Origin: Antitrichia curtipendula
Taxonomy: Eukaryota; Streptophyta; Bryopsida; Hypnales; Leucodontaceae
Direction: 5' to 3'
Assembly: GCA_951230915.1 (NCBI GenBank)
Contig: OX579633.1
Location: 56,186,029 to 56,250,028 of the forward strand
DNA: 64,000 bases
Below the pieces are notes generated by a model. That model was given only the letters and a program-made list of their open reading frames with translations. It did no database searches and was not told where the DNA came from. Positions 48,723-63,054 of this stretch are shown piece after piece. Made by a program: the position numbers and the translations under genes. Position 1 is the stretch's first letter, and each line of letters starts with the position of its first letter.

Positions 48723-51226
48723 TTTGGCTTGAAACAATTCTCTTTCAATACTATTAATTTGTTTTAATTCAAATCATATATTGATCTGTTGCAATATCCA
48801 TTTCCAAATTGCTTTTGTATTGCTTCTGAATTTTTTCAGAATTACAAATGACCTGCAACAGTTGTAATTGCACTGGCAGCCTAATTTTTGATATTCCAAA
48901 ATGTCTTGCTGTTGGAGATTGCAAGTACCTTCATATGTTCAGAAGGGCTACATTTGGTCAGTTTGAAATGTCTTTTGGTATTAGATTGCAGGTCCTTGTA
49001 AATGTACATATGAGTTATTTGTTGCTGAAATTAAAACTGAATCCATATGTACAGAATGACTACATTCTAGTATTTTAAAATGTAGCACAATACTACATAG
49101 CCAATACTACTAAAATCTACCAAATCCTGTACAAAATGTTCTGTTGTATTAGATTTCCCTGTAATTCCTAACAACCTCAACAACCTGCACTTTCACCTTG
49201 TCGGAGTTAACCGAAATCAAGGCTCCCTTGCTCCAGAACAACTAAATCCAAGAAGATTCATACTTCCTGCAAATATGGAATATCACAGCACTTGGTTCTA
49301 CACAAAATTCAATATGAAGAATTAACCAATTGTTATATCTCCTTTGAAACTGAAACACTTCAAATCATTTCACTTTACATTAATTTTCAAAGTCCTAAAG
49401 TTCAGTGCACCCAAAACCAACAATACACTCATGCACTTCAATGTTTTCTAATGATTATGTTTGGGAATCAATATTCAAGAAACAATGATACTTCCTGATT
49501 TAAGTGTAGAAGTTGCATTCTGCAGAGTGTTTAAGCAATAACCATACATCACATTACACTAGACGAGAATTGATGTTGTGTAATAATTCAAGGGTGACGG
49601 TGGCATACCTGACATCCAAGACACAAGAGATATTGGAGACTCCCCCACTGACATGCAACTTCAGTAGAGTTATGAAGAACTGTGACAATTGATCTGCATA
49701 TCACAAATCCAAGTGGATGAGGGCATGACACAATTTACCATAGAAACCATTTATCTGACATGCCAAAAATGAGTGGAATTATATCAAATTCTCAACAACT
49801 AAACAGAGCCTACTTTGGATTTAATGTTTAACAAGCAACATTGTTTATCTTCTTAGGCTGTTATTTGAACATCAATGCTAGTAGGACCGTGATCGATAAT
49901 TGCCACCAACATCATAAGGTACATAGTAAAAATAACAAATGTGGTACCCTTCCTCAGATTCAATGTGCCACATGATTCAAAGGAAAAAGTGTGCCTATTA
50001 CTTACATTTGTACTAACACACATAGTGCAACAAAACACACGCTGCAATGTAAAATCAATAGAGGACGTAAACAATAAAGCCGAAGTTGTAATTTTTTTTT
50101 TAAACAATCTTCACAAACTAAAAATCAAATTAAGTATACAGAACAACCACAATTTTCATGCCATTACCTTCATTTAATTGTTGTGGATAACGCAATAAGT
50201 CATTTATCCCTGCATGCAGTGTATTACTTAGTGAAGCAAAAGCAAAATGCAGTAGTCGAAATAAAAAACACAGAAAGAAACAAAAGGGGTTTGAATAACC
50301 ATAATTGACTTTGCTGCCATATCTCAAACAACCTGGTCAGACCTTTCAAATTACACGTAAATAGGGAGGTAAACAACTTCATCAACATGGATTGCTCTTT
50401 GCATGCGTAACTTGTTCAATGATCCCTACATTAGAGGATAAACCTTACCTCAGAAATTAATCGCCTCACAAAAGTGGACAAGGGATTTCAACACCGTGGA
50501 ACGCGTCATTGGCAACGTACTGGGTAGCTTGGTGATCTTCAATCTTGTTGTCCACAGTGGATTCTCCTACTTTATAAGAAAAAATTCGACAATTTAAGAC
50601 TTATTCTCAGTAATCATACTGTTTCCCTTGCTTCCACAATTGGTCCCTTTCCTTCCATGACTACACGAATAAGAAAAAATGCACACTGTCAAAAAATAGG
50701 TTTCAACCAGATAATACATACAAAGTAAAAGAAAAAACAATTGTATGAATGCATACTTTGGTAAACCATCAAGGTCAGCTCATAGCAAGTCCAAATACTG
50801 GTGACTGACCTTCAACTATATTAGCACGGGACAAAGTATATAAAGTGGCTACATTGTTGGCCAAGCCATATCTAAGATACACTACATCTGGCCAAAGCTA
50901 GGGAATGGAAAAAAAAATACTAAAAATAAGACACATGAGCATCATAAGACCTAATATCCAAGCCATTTCAACAGCCATGGCAAATACAACATAACTAAAG
51001 TAGACACAGAAACCATAAGTACTGGGTTTAGTGTTCTCAATCGAATAAACAGGGAGTTTTTTTCCCCATGAATATAGGTTGCACTTTCTTCTACCTCTCA
51101 ATGTCTTTTTTTGAACATGTCTTGAGCAATGGCTGGCAAAATCAAATGTTTCTTTCAAGACTGATGAAGGCATATTGACTGCACATACATCATGCAGATG
51201 AGGAGGCTATCATTTGCATCTTTTTT
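48723..51226. other. AT-rich intergenic sequence with weak exon-like frames
   Basis: No recognisable gene. Two short minus-strand frames have protein-like composition: about 49865-49975 (Trp/His/Tyr-rich) and about 50470-50580 (acidic), but neither has convincing splice partners or a family match. The area may contain eroded exons. Confidence 0.3.
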
Positions 51227-51424
51227 ATGCATACAAAGTATGCCATGACAAATTCAAAGTATCGTGCATTCTTAGAGAACATCAACACTTTCGAATCTCA
51301 GGAAGTTCGTCATAGGCAACTGATGGACAATCTCCAACAACAACAGGATCTATTGATGTTTGCATCAAACTCAGATATAACAAAGGAATCTGATGATTTG
51401 TTCTTGAAAGATTTTTTACCATAA
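51227..51424 (+). other. Exon-like frame, unknown
   Basis: Open frame of 65 codons ending in TAA with polar, helical, Gln-rich content (RQLMDNLQQQQDLLMFAS) that does not look random. No partner exon on the + strand was found. On the opposite strand, 51530-51640 encodes another protein-like stretch (DHMVVFVRNLEPDLELV) ending in TAG. Both are isolated and unrecognised. Confidence 0.3.
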
Positions 51425-51906
51425 CATCCCACACAGACTTGAGAAATCAAACTTCTTTAATACATTGGCTATGAAAGGACTTACCTCATGAATTTCCTCT
51501 TATTCTGCAGTGCAGGTGTTGGTAGGGGGCTGATCTCCCTTCGGATGTCCATCAACTAGGAGTCAGCCATATTGACAAGCTCCAAATCAGGTTCAAGGTT
51601 TCTGACAAAGACAACCATATGATCCACTCCTCCAAGATCTTGTAAGTCTACGTTTTTAAAAGCCACAATTGTATGAGTGATAGAAAACATTTGAGATTTG
51701 CACTTACCATCTCCTATAAAATCAGGTAGTTCATTACAAGTATTCTTCAGAAAAAGGCAAGTTATCTTCTGTAATTCAATAATTGGTAAACAAATGGTAA
51801 CAGTTAAGCAACAAGTTACTTGTATATTTCAGAATTACTAATCAACAAACACCTCTACTTTTTGCATTCAATTCAAAACCCATAACTCTACATGTAAAAG
51901 ATAAAA

Positions 51907-53023
51907 TCAAACTGCTACATCTCCCTCTTCCAAAAAAGTGTCGTCCTCATTTTCTTCAACTTCCACCTCCAAAACCAATTGAATTTTTGAAATTCGTTCA
52001 CGTTCCTTCATGATGTCTTCCTTGTATCTCTCTATTTCCGTATCGTGATTTCCATTGTTTTTCAAATTGGAATCTCCTTGCATCGCCAAGTCCAACTGAG
52101 CACACTTATTAGTAAATAACTGAATTACATACAATTTTTTTTAGTAGCAATTAAAGAAAAAAAAAACATCCACAAAACAAACTTACCACGTAGGCAAACC
52201 AGGCTAGTTGTCCTGGTAGTAATCGCAAACGCATGGACTTATTGTAGTTCCTTCCGAACTTCACAAATCCAATTGCTCCACAAAATGCCTCTGCTCCATA
52301 TGGGTCGTTCCCTTCAACCCTCCACGACATATTTGTACATCATAAAAGATTTTAAGTATTTCAAATAAATAATTAAACAAATACAAATTCTAAACCAAAA
52401 TACAAAAAAATTTAAGACTCTTCAAAATCAGTTACCATCTTCATATGCTCTCAAGTTTCGTATCCAGTCCTGCATATCTTGCTGGCTAGCATTTATGGGT
52501 TTAGAAACTCCAAGAATCCTCCACATTTCATTACGTGCGCTTGTAGAGAAGCGCCCACGACGATTGTTGAAGGTCGTCAATACTTTTTTCTTGATTTCTT
52601 TGACCCATGCTCTATCAAAAGCTTTGCGTTGCTCCCTGTCATTGAATTGAACATCAAAGACATCTAGAATGGCTTCTTTCATGTGTTCTTCCGATGGCTT
52701 CATCTTACACCGTCGTGGGTCAAGCCCCAACATCAAACGCTTTGGAATCATGCGCATGTGAGGACGAATGTGTTCCCATGAACACACATGGTACTGAGCA
52801 TGTATGAACTTTTGTGTCTCAATTTGCGCTTGCAAAGATTGCACATGCGCTCTCAAGTCCACTGTTTGCTGTTGCAGCATCCTCATTATTCCGTTGCTCG
52901 GTACAGCTCCCACACGATAATTGGGACTATCACCTCGACCGGAAGCGTTGCCTACACGGTTGCCTTCATCTCCTATCGTTGGCTCAAGATGGTCATCCCT
53001 AGTTCTTGGAGTACCTTCTTCTC
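51907..53023 (-). CDS. Unknown multi-exon gene
   Basis: Three exons with consistent phases: 53023-52436 (acceptor ATGCAG, donor GATG|GTAACT), 52311-52187 (donor GTG|GTAAGT) and 52095-51907 ending in a stop. Together they encode about 300 residues. The order is a Gly/Asp-rich lead, a short Gln-rich coiled coil (MRMLQQQTVDLRAHVQSLQ), a basic helical central domain (KEAILDVFDVQFNDREQRKA; FNNRRGRFSTSARNEMWRIL), a compact GNDPYGAEAFCGAIGF segment, and an acidic Glu-rich tail. An exon further upstream may lie at about 53140-53235 (Gln/Glu-rich). There are no stops or frameshifts inside the exons. I do not recognise the family; a nuclear or transposon-derived DNA-binding protein would fit the composition, but that is conjecture. 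Confidence 0.6.
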
Positions 53024-54361
53024 CTGCATGTCAAAAACAGAGTCAATACTTTCAAATTATACTACTTCAACTGACCTCGCAATCTGGGTGCACTAATAGC
53101 CTCTCATCTTCGATAGTTACTGAATGGAATTGTAGACAATGTTTGTTATTTCTTCAGTGTTTGCTGAGGTTGATTATGCTTTACTTCTTCTGCTTGCGCT
53201 TGTACTCCTGATTCACTATGTTCTTCAATAATCCATGTGGAAGTTACCCTACAGCATTATGCAACAAAAGGGATAGTGAGATTTTAGATCACATAACTAG
53301 TTGAGCGGTCTTACAGAAAATAAGGAAGGACTAAAAAATGAATTGGATGTCTTGCAATCAATGATCTCACCTACAAAAACAATAAAAAAAAATCAAACCA
53401 AACCCGCTAATCCACATTCAAAAATATAAAAACAATGTCAATCCTAGAGGAAACCAGCTCAGCAAGTTCCCATCCAATGACCAAAATCAATAATAAACCT
53501 ACTGCAATGACACACAAGTTAATTGTTCACAAAAAGCACACTATCAATGTGAACAACCAAAATGGGTTGCCAACCAACTTGCACAACAATGCATAACTTA
53601 CACTAGAACTTATGACTGTCTAGGCTCATGAGTTGCTTAATACTTTCTACCAAGTTGCTCATCCACTATCAAAAACACACACCCAATTGACTATCCCGTT
53701 CTATTATAGAATGCCTCAAGCATCTAGAAACTCAAACAAAAGACAAATTCATCGGTACTACACATGGAAGAAACAACAACAACAATCTTGTTTGCTATGA
53801 AGAGAGAAGCTCTGAAAGGAAGTAACATCATAGAACCAGTACATCCCCATCCTCACTGCAATTCAGAGAAAACATTACATTGAAAGAGGAGAATGATTTA
53901 CCTACCACGAGCTCAGAAGACCTCTCTTATTATAAAACAGTATTTCACAGCCTTTCAATTCCTGCCAGCTTTACCTTGAGCAACCCTGATGATTCTTTGA
54001 AAGAGAAAGTAGAAATTCTTGATGAGCTGAGAACCTGCTCGCACACACCAAACAAATAAGGTCTTCAAAGTGCAGCAACCAAAGAGTAATATGACGTACT
54101 TCAAGAATTTAAAAATTTGAGGACATGTCAATCACATGAAGCATAGCACTCCAAAAGGCAGTGAACATGCCAACACCTACATTAAGAATTTAGAAACAAG
54201 AACAAGTATTGCTGTTGTATAGGGTTGCAAACTTGTAATTCCATCTCTTCAAATGCTAGGTAATTTACTGCATTGGCCCATCTTGTAGGCGCAGATAGGC
54301 TGACTTCATTGTCCACAAACACTTTGCTGGCCTCTACTTCTTACCAACTTGAAGCCCACGG

Positions 54362-56390
<2,029 letters not shown>

Positions 56391-57236
56391 CTGCACCAAA
56401 AAAAACAATACAAACAATATATGAATGAGATTCACAGAACAAAATGCTTAGCTCAAAAATTGTAGAGTGTTTTAAACTACAGTACAAAATAGTTTAGGGC
56501 ACAAATTTTTTGAAGAGGTGCCGAACATCTGATTTCATTATATTGTTAGGCATGCAATTACTATCTCAAAAGTCTACATTGCCGACTAAGAACTAGATGA
56601 AAGGAAATAAACAATTATATTTCAAAAAACACTTGCCTTTGCAAAAATAACATGAGCTCAGGCTTTTGCACATAAGGAGTTTGGATGTATTTCTCGTTCA
56701 TTTCTCGCCCACTGCACATCCAAGATCAAACCGTCCTCATTGAGATTACGCTAGGTAACTCAGGTGTACAACCCAAATGTGGACAACACGACCTAGTATG
56801 AACAAGCTCTTCATTTATGCTACTCCAGAGAAAGAAAAAGAACTGAACTTCTCTTGGTGTCATGAGCTCTTTGGTACGCTCTAGTAAGGGAGGTTTTCCG
56901 GTAGTACTTGAAACAGCACCTTGTATTGAACAGTAAATTATACATGACGGTATAGATTAGGAAGACGACACGATTACCTCGAACCACGTGATCCCAAATC
57001 CTAAAACACGGGTCCAAGGACATGCTTGCAATGCACAAAATGCACAAAATGCAGCTCTTACTCTACCTACAAAAAATTGCCAATAAAGACGCAAAATCAC
57101 TGCCACCTTCAATTCAAAATTAGCGTCACTACACCAGAACAAATTGCAATGCAATTTCAAAGCAAATCTTGTCGTAAGTTGGAAAGGTTGGGGTGATTTC
57201 GGTACTAGTGTGACACCAACTAGTCACACAGAAAGC

Positions 57237-57496
57237 TCATTGTGTTGCAACGGGATACACCTGAACCAGGAACTTGGAGAATTCGACTAGGGTGAATAGC
57301 AAAACGTCACCTTCAGTGAACCCATTTTCAAGCGCGAAAGCTTTCCAGTCGTGACAGAATTGTACGCGGATACTTGAGCAAAATGTGGATGAAATCTTGA
57401 TCTCCACAATTCTCCGTTGGTCATTAGGACCCAGAAGACGCACACGCTCTTGAAACTTGTGTGTCCATACTCCTTGGCAAATCGATAAGGAATTTC
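57237..57496 (-). pseudogene. B3 DNA-binding domain exon (REM-like), frameshifted
   Basis: After an acceptor (TTTCAG|GAAATT) the minus strand encodes EIPYRFAKEYG, the start of a B3 fold. Then, in another frame, come RLLGPNDQRRIVEIKI and WKAFALENGFTEGDVLLFTL with a final LVQVYPVA, the rest of a typical plant B3 domain. The break lies near 57441-57450 and needs a single-base change. B3 proteins are plant transcription factors; the ENGF-EGDVL-F pattern suggests the REM group. No other domain was found nearby. It sits between two partial copies of the GH2 relic, so it is probably a displaced fragment; a sequencing error cannot be excluded. Confidence 0.68.
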
Positions 57497-57561
57497 CTGA
57501 AATTGGAGCTCGCGATCATCAGTACAGTGCAAATGAATCAACAACTTCCAGTACCAAGAAT

Positions 57562-57738
57562 GATTGGAAAACTGGAATTTTTGAATGGGCATAACTTACT
57601 CAAATTTTGTCCAAACTGAGCATATGAGGTGTTTTTTGACATCTAAAGATTCCGTAGATGTCAAAAAATACCTCATATGCCCAATTTGGACAAGATTTGA
57701 GTAAGTTATGGCCATTCGAAAATTCCAATTTTCCAATC
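57562..57738. repeat. Near-perfect hairpin, 83-bp arms, 11-base loop
   Basis: Arms 57562-57644 and 57656-57738 are inverted copies with 76 of 83 positions matching and no gaps; the loop is AAAGATTCCGT. Three of the seven mismatches would be G-U pairs in a + strand transcript. It lies just upstream of the B3 exon. It could be a small inverted-repeat element or a source of double-stranded RNA (young MIR-like locus). Confidence 0.85.
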
Positions 57739-58095
57739 TGTGGTGCAGATCATCGCGAACCGCGCTGAACTGCATACTCCCAAAATCATGGAATTCTTCC
57801 AAAATAACGAATATCGTGTTCAATGAACATAACATTCTTCAATCACAACAGTGGGGTCCGTTTTGAATTTCGACGCACAATGAGAAATTAATGCGAAAAT
57901 TTTGCACAACGCTAGGGTCCGTTTACAATGTCGACGAACAATGAATAAGTTAAAATTTTAAACATCTAACCGTAAAATTTCACTTTGAAAACTATATAAT
58001 AAATCAACCAAAAGCATCAGAGCTGGAAGGTCTCAGTCTTGTATAATGCTTGAGAGCAAAGCATTACCAACTTCAATGCAAATCATGTTCCTTAC

Positions 58096-58210
58096 CAGTA
58101 TATTGCGAGGGAACCACGGAAGATGTCCGGTAAGAGGCAGTTTGATTCTTCCAAGGCACAAAAGGCGGGTTTATAGAAAAAGGGAACACAATGTTGGTGT
58201 AAATAGGACA
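58096..58210 (-). pseudogene. Second GH2 beta-galactosidase exon copy
   Basis: The minus strand encodes PIYTNIVFPFSINPPFVPW and then an NQTASYRT segment up to a donor (ACTG|GTAAGG, intron from 58095). This matches the PIYTNI-PFP-DPP-VP-NPTG-YR stretch of plant GH2 beta-galactosidases. It overlaps in homology with the end of the exon at 56334-56390. The sequence at 57.83-57.93 kb also resembles 56.13-56.22 kb, so part of the gene is duplicated in tandem. Confidence 0.7.
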
Positions 58211-58389
58211 GTTGATAATCCGAAACTGTAACTATACGAAATTGCAGTTTTCCTCCCTCACGTTGCAAACCCTACAAACCAACAGGTAACAACTTCTTCA
58301 ATTCCGAATACAGTAATGTGGTTCATCAGATGGGTGGCGTGACTTAAGTTCTGATTTAAGAAAAACAAGGACACGAAATATTTACCTCT

Positions 58390-58990
58390 AGAGAGCGAGG
58401 ACCTCAACCACGCGCGTCGTCTTCCCATAAGCTGTTGTACCCGGCACTGCAGCAGAACGCAATTGCAGCTTTCTTGTCTTGGTAGGCGAGCTTCTCATCT
58501 TTTTTCCCGAATGAAGCCAGTAGCGGTAGGTGTAAAATTCAATTTTATGTGACAAAGGACATGGATCGACGTCCGTCTTTGTGATTCCTCTCCGATTTCT
58601 GATTCCTCTCCCTTAAGTTCCACGGCCGTGCACAAACCTCCTTCTACACCCCAAGCAAACTGGAACAACTTCCTGGATAAAATCAAATTTTGATGAAATG
58701 AGAAACATCACTTACCACTTCATACCTCTTGTTGCATTTGCGAAACTTGCGATCTACTTGGGAGAGGACGCGGGGCTTGGTAAGGGTGTGGTCGATGCCC
58801 TCCCCGCCGCGAACTTTCTCCTGCCTCAATGTCCATGATCTCGAGTAGGGGAAGTTAGTACTACCATCGTGGAGTACTTCACTTACAAACGCGAAATGAG
58901 CTGCAAAGTTAGGGTAATGTTAGGGTTAGTACCTTAATGACGGACCATTGACATCGACTCCAGTTGAGTCAACTCAACTTAGAAGAAAAA
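58390..58990 (-). other. Exon-like frames, unassigned
   Basis: Two stretches have protein-like minus-strand frames with good splice borders. 58904-58713 (acceptor TTTGCAG, donor GTG|GTAAGT) encodes a basic segment including VLSQVDRKFRKCNKRYEV. About 58681-58495 follows an acceptor near 58682 and has two competing frames. They may be 5' exons of the GH2 or B3 relics or of another gene. AACCCTAA-type boxes occur just upstream, near 58911-58937. Confidence 0.3.
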
Positions 58991-59220
58991 GGGAACCTAC
59001 TAGTCACTTACCTAATTTCAGTACTGCTGTTTTTAAATTATTTCTGAAGTTCACTTGAAGCATCCAAAAATTTGATTTTGAAATATATTGATTATTATTT
59101 TTGAATTTAAGTTTTTTTGCAAGAAATTTCTCTGCAATTCAATCTTTCTGTACTGCTCTGGAAATTGAATTTCAAATAAATTTAAGTTTTGAAGAAAAAT
59201 CGCATAGAAAATTCATTTAA

Positions 59221-60177
59221 CCCTTAAAGGTTTTTGACTATGTTTTCACAAAAAACATCCTAACCCAAACTACCATTTCTAGTACAAGTACCAAATTTTG
59301 GAAAAAAAAACATTTTTGGACACATGTAACCGTAGGATCTTGTAGTAAAGTAGTTTGAGAAGATGTGGAAAAAATTTCAGAAATTTCCACCGTGTAGATT
59401 GCAAGATATTAGCATTTGAAGTGACAAAAACCCTTTTTCTGTCCCTGCGAAAAATCGGGCAGCTGCACTTCACATGGTCACATTTGTATGAAAAAATGTC
59501 CAAAATGGTGGTAACTCTTTGGATTCATTCTTCAGAGCAAGTTAGCTACATGCTTGAAAATTTTAAGATCATTTGGAATTGTACAACATATAGGAAAAAA
59601 ATAGTAAGTAGAAAGAAGTAGAAAATGATTCAAAACACTAAATTGTTAAGGATTTAATTATGGAATTGAAAGATGCCAATCCAAACAATTGTAATGTTGT
59701 AATAAACAATCTACACTTTGTGTTTATATTTTTTTCCAAAAAAATTGAAAATTGAGTTAAATAAAGGACTTCAAAGTTTATTTTAGAGTAGATATTCTAT
59801 AACTACCCGCAAACTACCCACAACTAAAATTCCTCATAATTTTCATCTCATAAGTCAAAGTGGAATGATTCAAAGCTTTCCTTGTGCACATAAATCTAGA
59901 GAACCAATTTCAAATTTTTATTTTTTATTTCTCTAGAAAATGATTTTTAAAGAAGTTTTTTTTGATGCCCGGGTTGTTCGCTGAACAATGAAAACTGCAT
60001 ATCATACCATAACTTTTTAACCATGTGGTAAAAAGTTATGAAAATTGTTGGGCCCTAAAGCTACTCCTCGGGCACATCTTGTGTGAAAATTTCAAAGAAA
60101 AAAAATAAATATTCCATTCGTGGTGAGCTGCCCAAAAACGCTATGTTGTCAAAAGACAGTGTTTGGTCCTTTAGGGG
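59221..60177 (+). mobile_element. Non-autonomous TTAA-flanked element (piggyBac-like), 957 bp
   Basis: TTAA at 59217-59220 and TTAA at 60178-60181 flank ends CCCTTAAAGG (left) and, on the other strand, CCCCTAAAGG (right), 9 of 10 matching. TTAA target duplications with C-rich CCC(T/C) ends are the signature of piggyBac elements. There is no coding capacity. The left 400 bp recur inverted in the element at 63055-63593, and related sequence occurs at 40867. Superfamily assignment rests on ends and target site only. Confidence 0.6.
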
Positions 60178-61020
60178 TTAAGAGAATTGATGAGTACATT
60201 TAAACAAGCCGTAAATGGATTGGGATTCTTCATGTTAGACATCATATCCTAATGTTTTTTTGGCGTCTACTTTTTTAATTGGGCATGTGAAAAGATTATT
60301 CAAACAGTGCAAATCAATTTTGCAATTTTCTTTACAATCTTGATCAGACATTATAGTGTTTCTATTCATAATTGATATCGTTATATGTGTGTTTTTATGT
60401 GATTTAGACATGTTTTGTTTGTATTTTTATGATTGCAATATATAAAAAGGTAACAGAACTTATCAAAATGATGGCTTCTGGTTATATGTACAGTACATTC
60501 CTAGAAGTTTAGAAGAGGACTCGGGCATTTAGGGATTTGTAGTTCTAAAAAATTAAAATTAAAAAAACCAAACATGTGTGCCCTACTGGACATATACTAC
60601 AAATGTGAAGACATTCACTTAGTGGCCATCATTTGGTCATCATTTGGTCATCATTTGTTTTGGTCTACTGTGAATTGTTGGATTAAAGTAATGTAAAAGC
60701 ACTCAGTGGAATATGAATTATTGCAGATGATCTTTCCTTTTCACAAAATATTTGGTGAATGAACAATTGCATTTCTATCCTACATGTAGAGATTCATTAT
60801 CATTCATTGACAAAGAGAGCATCTTCCTCAATGTTCATGAATGAACCATTGAATGTCTAATGCCTTCCTTGAGATTCTAAAAACTTTGTCTAAATTGAAC
60901 AAGTAAATAAACTTTTTCATAAATTTTGTCTTTTCTTTAAATTGTAATAAAAAAAAGTCCGGTCCCGCTACGTCTTTTCTCAAAAAGCCAAGTTAAACAG
61001 GTTAAAGATTAGTTGTCAAT

Positions 61021-62431
61021 ATAAAATCAATTCTAGTGCAATTTGTTGACTACAATGTATATAGAAATAAGTGACCACTTTCTTGACCAGACCAATTTGT
61101 AGTTCATGAACATGTAACAAGCATTCACTACATCAAAGAAAGACAAACATAAGCTAGGTCTTTTACCAATGTGCTAGTTGACCCTAAATCACCATTTGTA
61201 CTCAAAATCAATTCTGTATTTATGTAAACCAAACCAAATTTAAAAACCAAACTTTGTTCCTTCATAACTTTTGCATACAATATCCAAATGCCTTCTTTTC
61301 AGGTGCGTTGGAACTTACTTTCACTTGGCAACAAGAACATATGAAAATTTGACCCTAAATCACCATATACATTCTCTATACAACTTCTAAATCAATTCTG
61401 TACCTATGTGGAAGGAACCATTTTGGAACCAAATGTTGTTCCTCCATAACTTTTGCATAGAATATCCAAATGCCTTCTATTCAGGTGCGTTGGAACTTCC
61501 TTTCACTTGGCAACAAGAACATATGAAAATTTGACCCTAAATCACCATCTATACTCTCTGTACAACTGCAAAATAAATTATGTACCTATGTGGAAGGAAC
61601 CATTTTAGAAACACACTTTTTTTCTTTGTAACTTTTGCATACAATATCCAAATGCCTTCTTTTCAGGTGCGTTAGAAATTCCTTTAACTTGGCAACAAGA
61701 ACATATGAAAATTTAACCACTCTAATAATAGTAACTAGTCTCAATAGCAAGAAGTGGCAACTTTGGATGTACATTCATTAAATATGTTTGTACTCATTTC
61801 TTGTTCACCACACCAATGTAAGTGTTCTACACATTGACAAACTTTATAAATTACCTCCAAGCCTTTCTACATACCATTCAATATATAGTGCCTTAATAAG
61901 AACATTATGCATTTATAAAATCTAGTGTCATTTCATTTATATTTACTTCTGTCTTGTGGTTTTCCATCTTCCTCATTGATCCAAGATTAATGAAACTTTA
62001 GGTAGGTGGACCATCAATGAACATTGGTACATGTAAATGAGAAGACTAAAATTTACTGAAATGAAGAGTCTACATCCCTATATGAGAAATGTAACACAAG
62101 TGGTTTTGTATTGTTCCAAGCATTTTTGAATTACTTATAATTTTCAAACAAAATGAGTTGGAGGTCCCTATTTGTGCCCCTAGATCCTGTCTTTGTAATT
62201 TGTGCTTGTTTTGTATATTATGTTTGTACTTTAGATTCATATTCACATTATTGATTACTCTGTATTTGAAAAAGAAATTTCCTTCATGAATTACATGGTT
62301 TTCTTTCTATAAACTTATATATAGGAAATGCTTGTTACATGTTTATGAGCTACAAATTGGTCTGGTCAAGAAAGTGGTCAATTATTTCTATATACATTGT
62401 AGTCAACAATTTGCACTAGAATTGATTTTAT
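61021..62431. mobile_element. Fold-back element, ~105-bp inverted arms
   Basis: Arms 61021-61125 and 62327-62431 are inverted copies, including GGTCTGGTCAAGAAAGTGGTC in the right arm and its complement in the left (last base excluded from exact count). The 1.2-kb interior has no gene and holds the tandem repeat at 61178-61715. No clear target duplication was seen. Confidence 0.65.
61178..61715 (+). repeat. Tandem repeat, ~171-182 bp period, about three copies
   Basis: GACCCTAAATCACCAT recurs at 61180, 61351 and 61533, each followed by TTTTGCATA(C/G)AATATCCAAATG and GGCAACAAGAACATATG. Copies are highly similar, so the array is recent. A third period ends near 61715 with a variant of the junction. 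Confidence 0.85.
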
Positions 62432-62904
62432 AAAAAAGAATGCCTTTGAAATAATTTCTTATTTCAATTAAAAAAATACTATTTCACTTGCTCTATATTC
62501 TTGTAAAATGTATGTGCATTAATATTTATGCCATAATTACTCCATTATCATCATATTCATTGTCTTAGAATATTTGCAATACAATTGATTTACAAAAAAC
62601 AAATGATAATGTAATAAAATTATATTTTTGTACTTCTTGCACAATCAATTTACAAGCACAATATTTATATACAATGTATATACTAATAAAATATCTATGC
62701 AGAATTTATTATCCGCACTATCATCTTCAAGATTTGTAATATGTGAAGTGATTTATGGAGGGGTTAGAAATAGTGTTTTCCGAATGTCATAAAATTATAT
62801 GCATGTGAAAGATATTTCTTGTCCCCACCTTCTATCAAAATTTGGGACAAAAATATAGAAATCTCTAGCCACATGCATCTATCTAAAATTTCTATACAAC
62901 CAAA

Positions 62905-62928
62905 AAACGCAGTTTGGTCCTTCGGGGG
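62905..62928 (-). mobile_element. Isolated right end of the TTAA-flanked family
   Basis: TTTGGTCCTTCGGGGG is followed by TTAA at 62929-62932. On the other strand it starts CCCCCGAAGGAC and continues CTGCGTTTTTTGG, very like the end at 63055 (CCCCTGAAGGAC, CTGCGTTATTGG). The rest of this element, to the left, could not be delimited. Confidence 0.5.
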
Positions 62929-63054
62929 TTAACAACCAAGAGCAGAAGTGATCTTTTTTTATGTATGAAGTGAAAGTTATATGGAGTTCTAGATTAAAGG
63001 TGTAATAGTTATTGCATTTCTACTCTATAATAAACTTTAAAGCCTTTTGTTTAA

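Noticed and set aside
60627..60660. Short CATCATTTGGT triplication
   Set aside because: An 11-bp microsatellite of three units is ordinary in AT-rich DNA.
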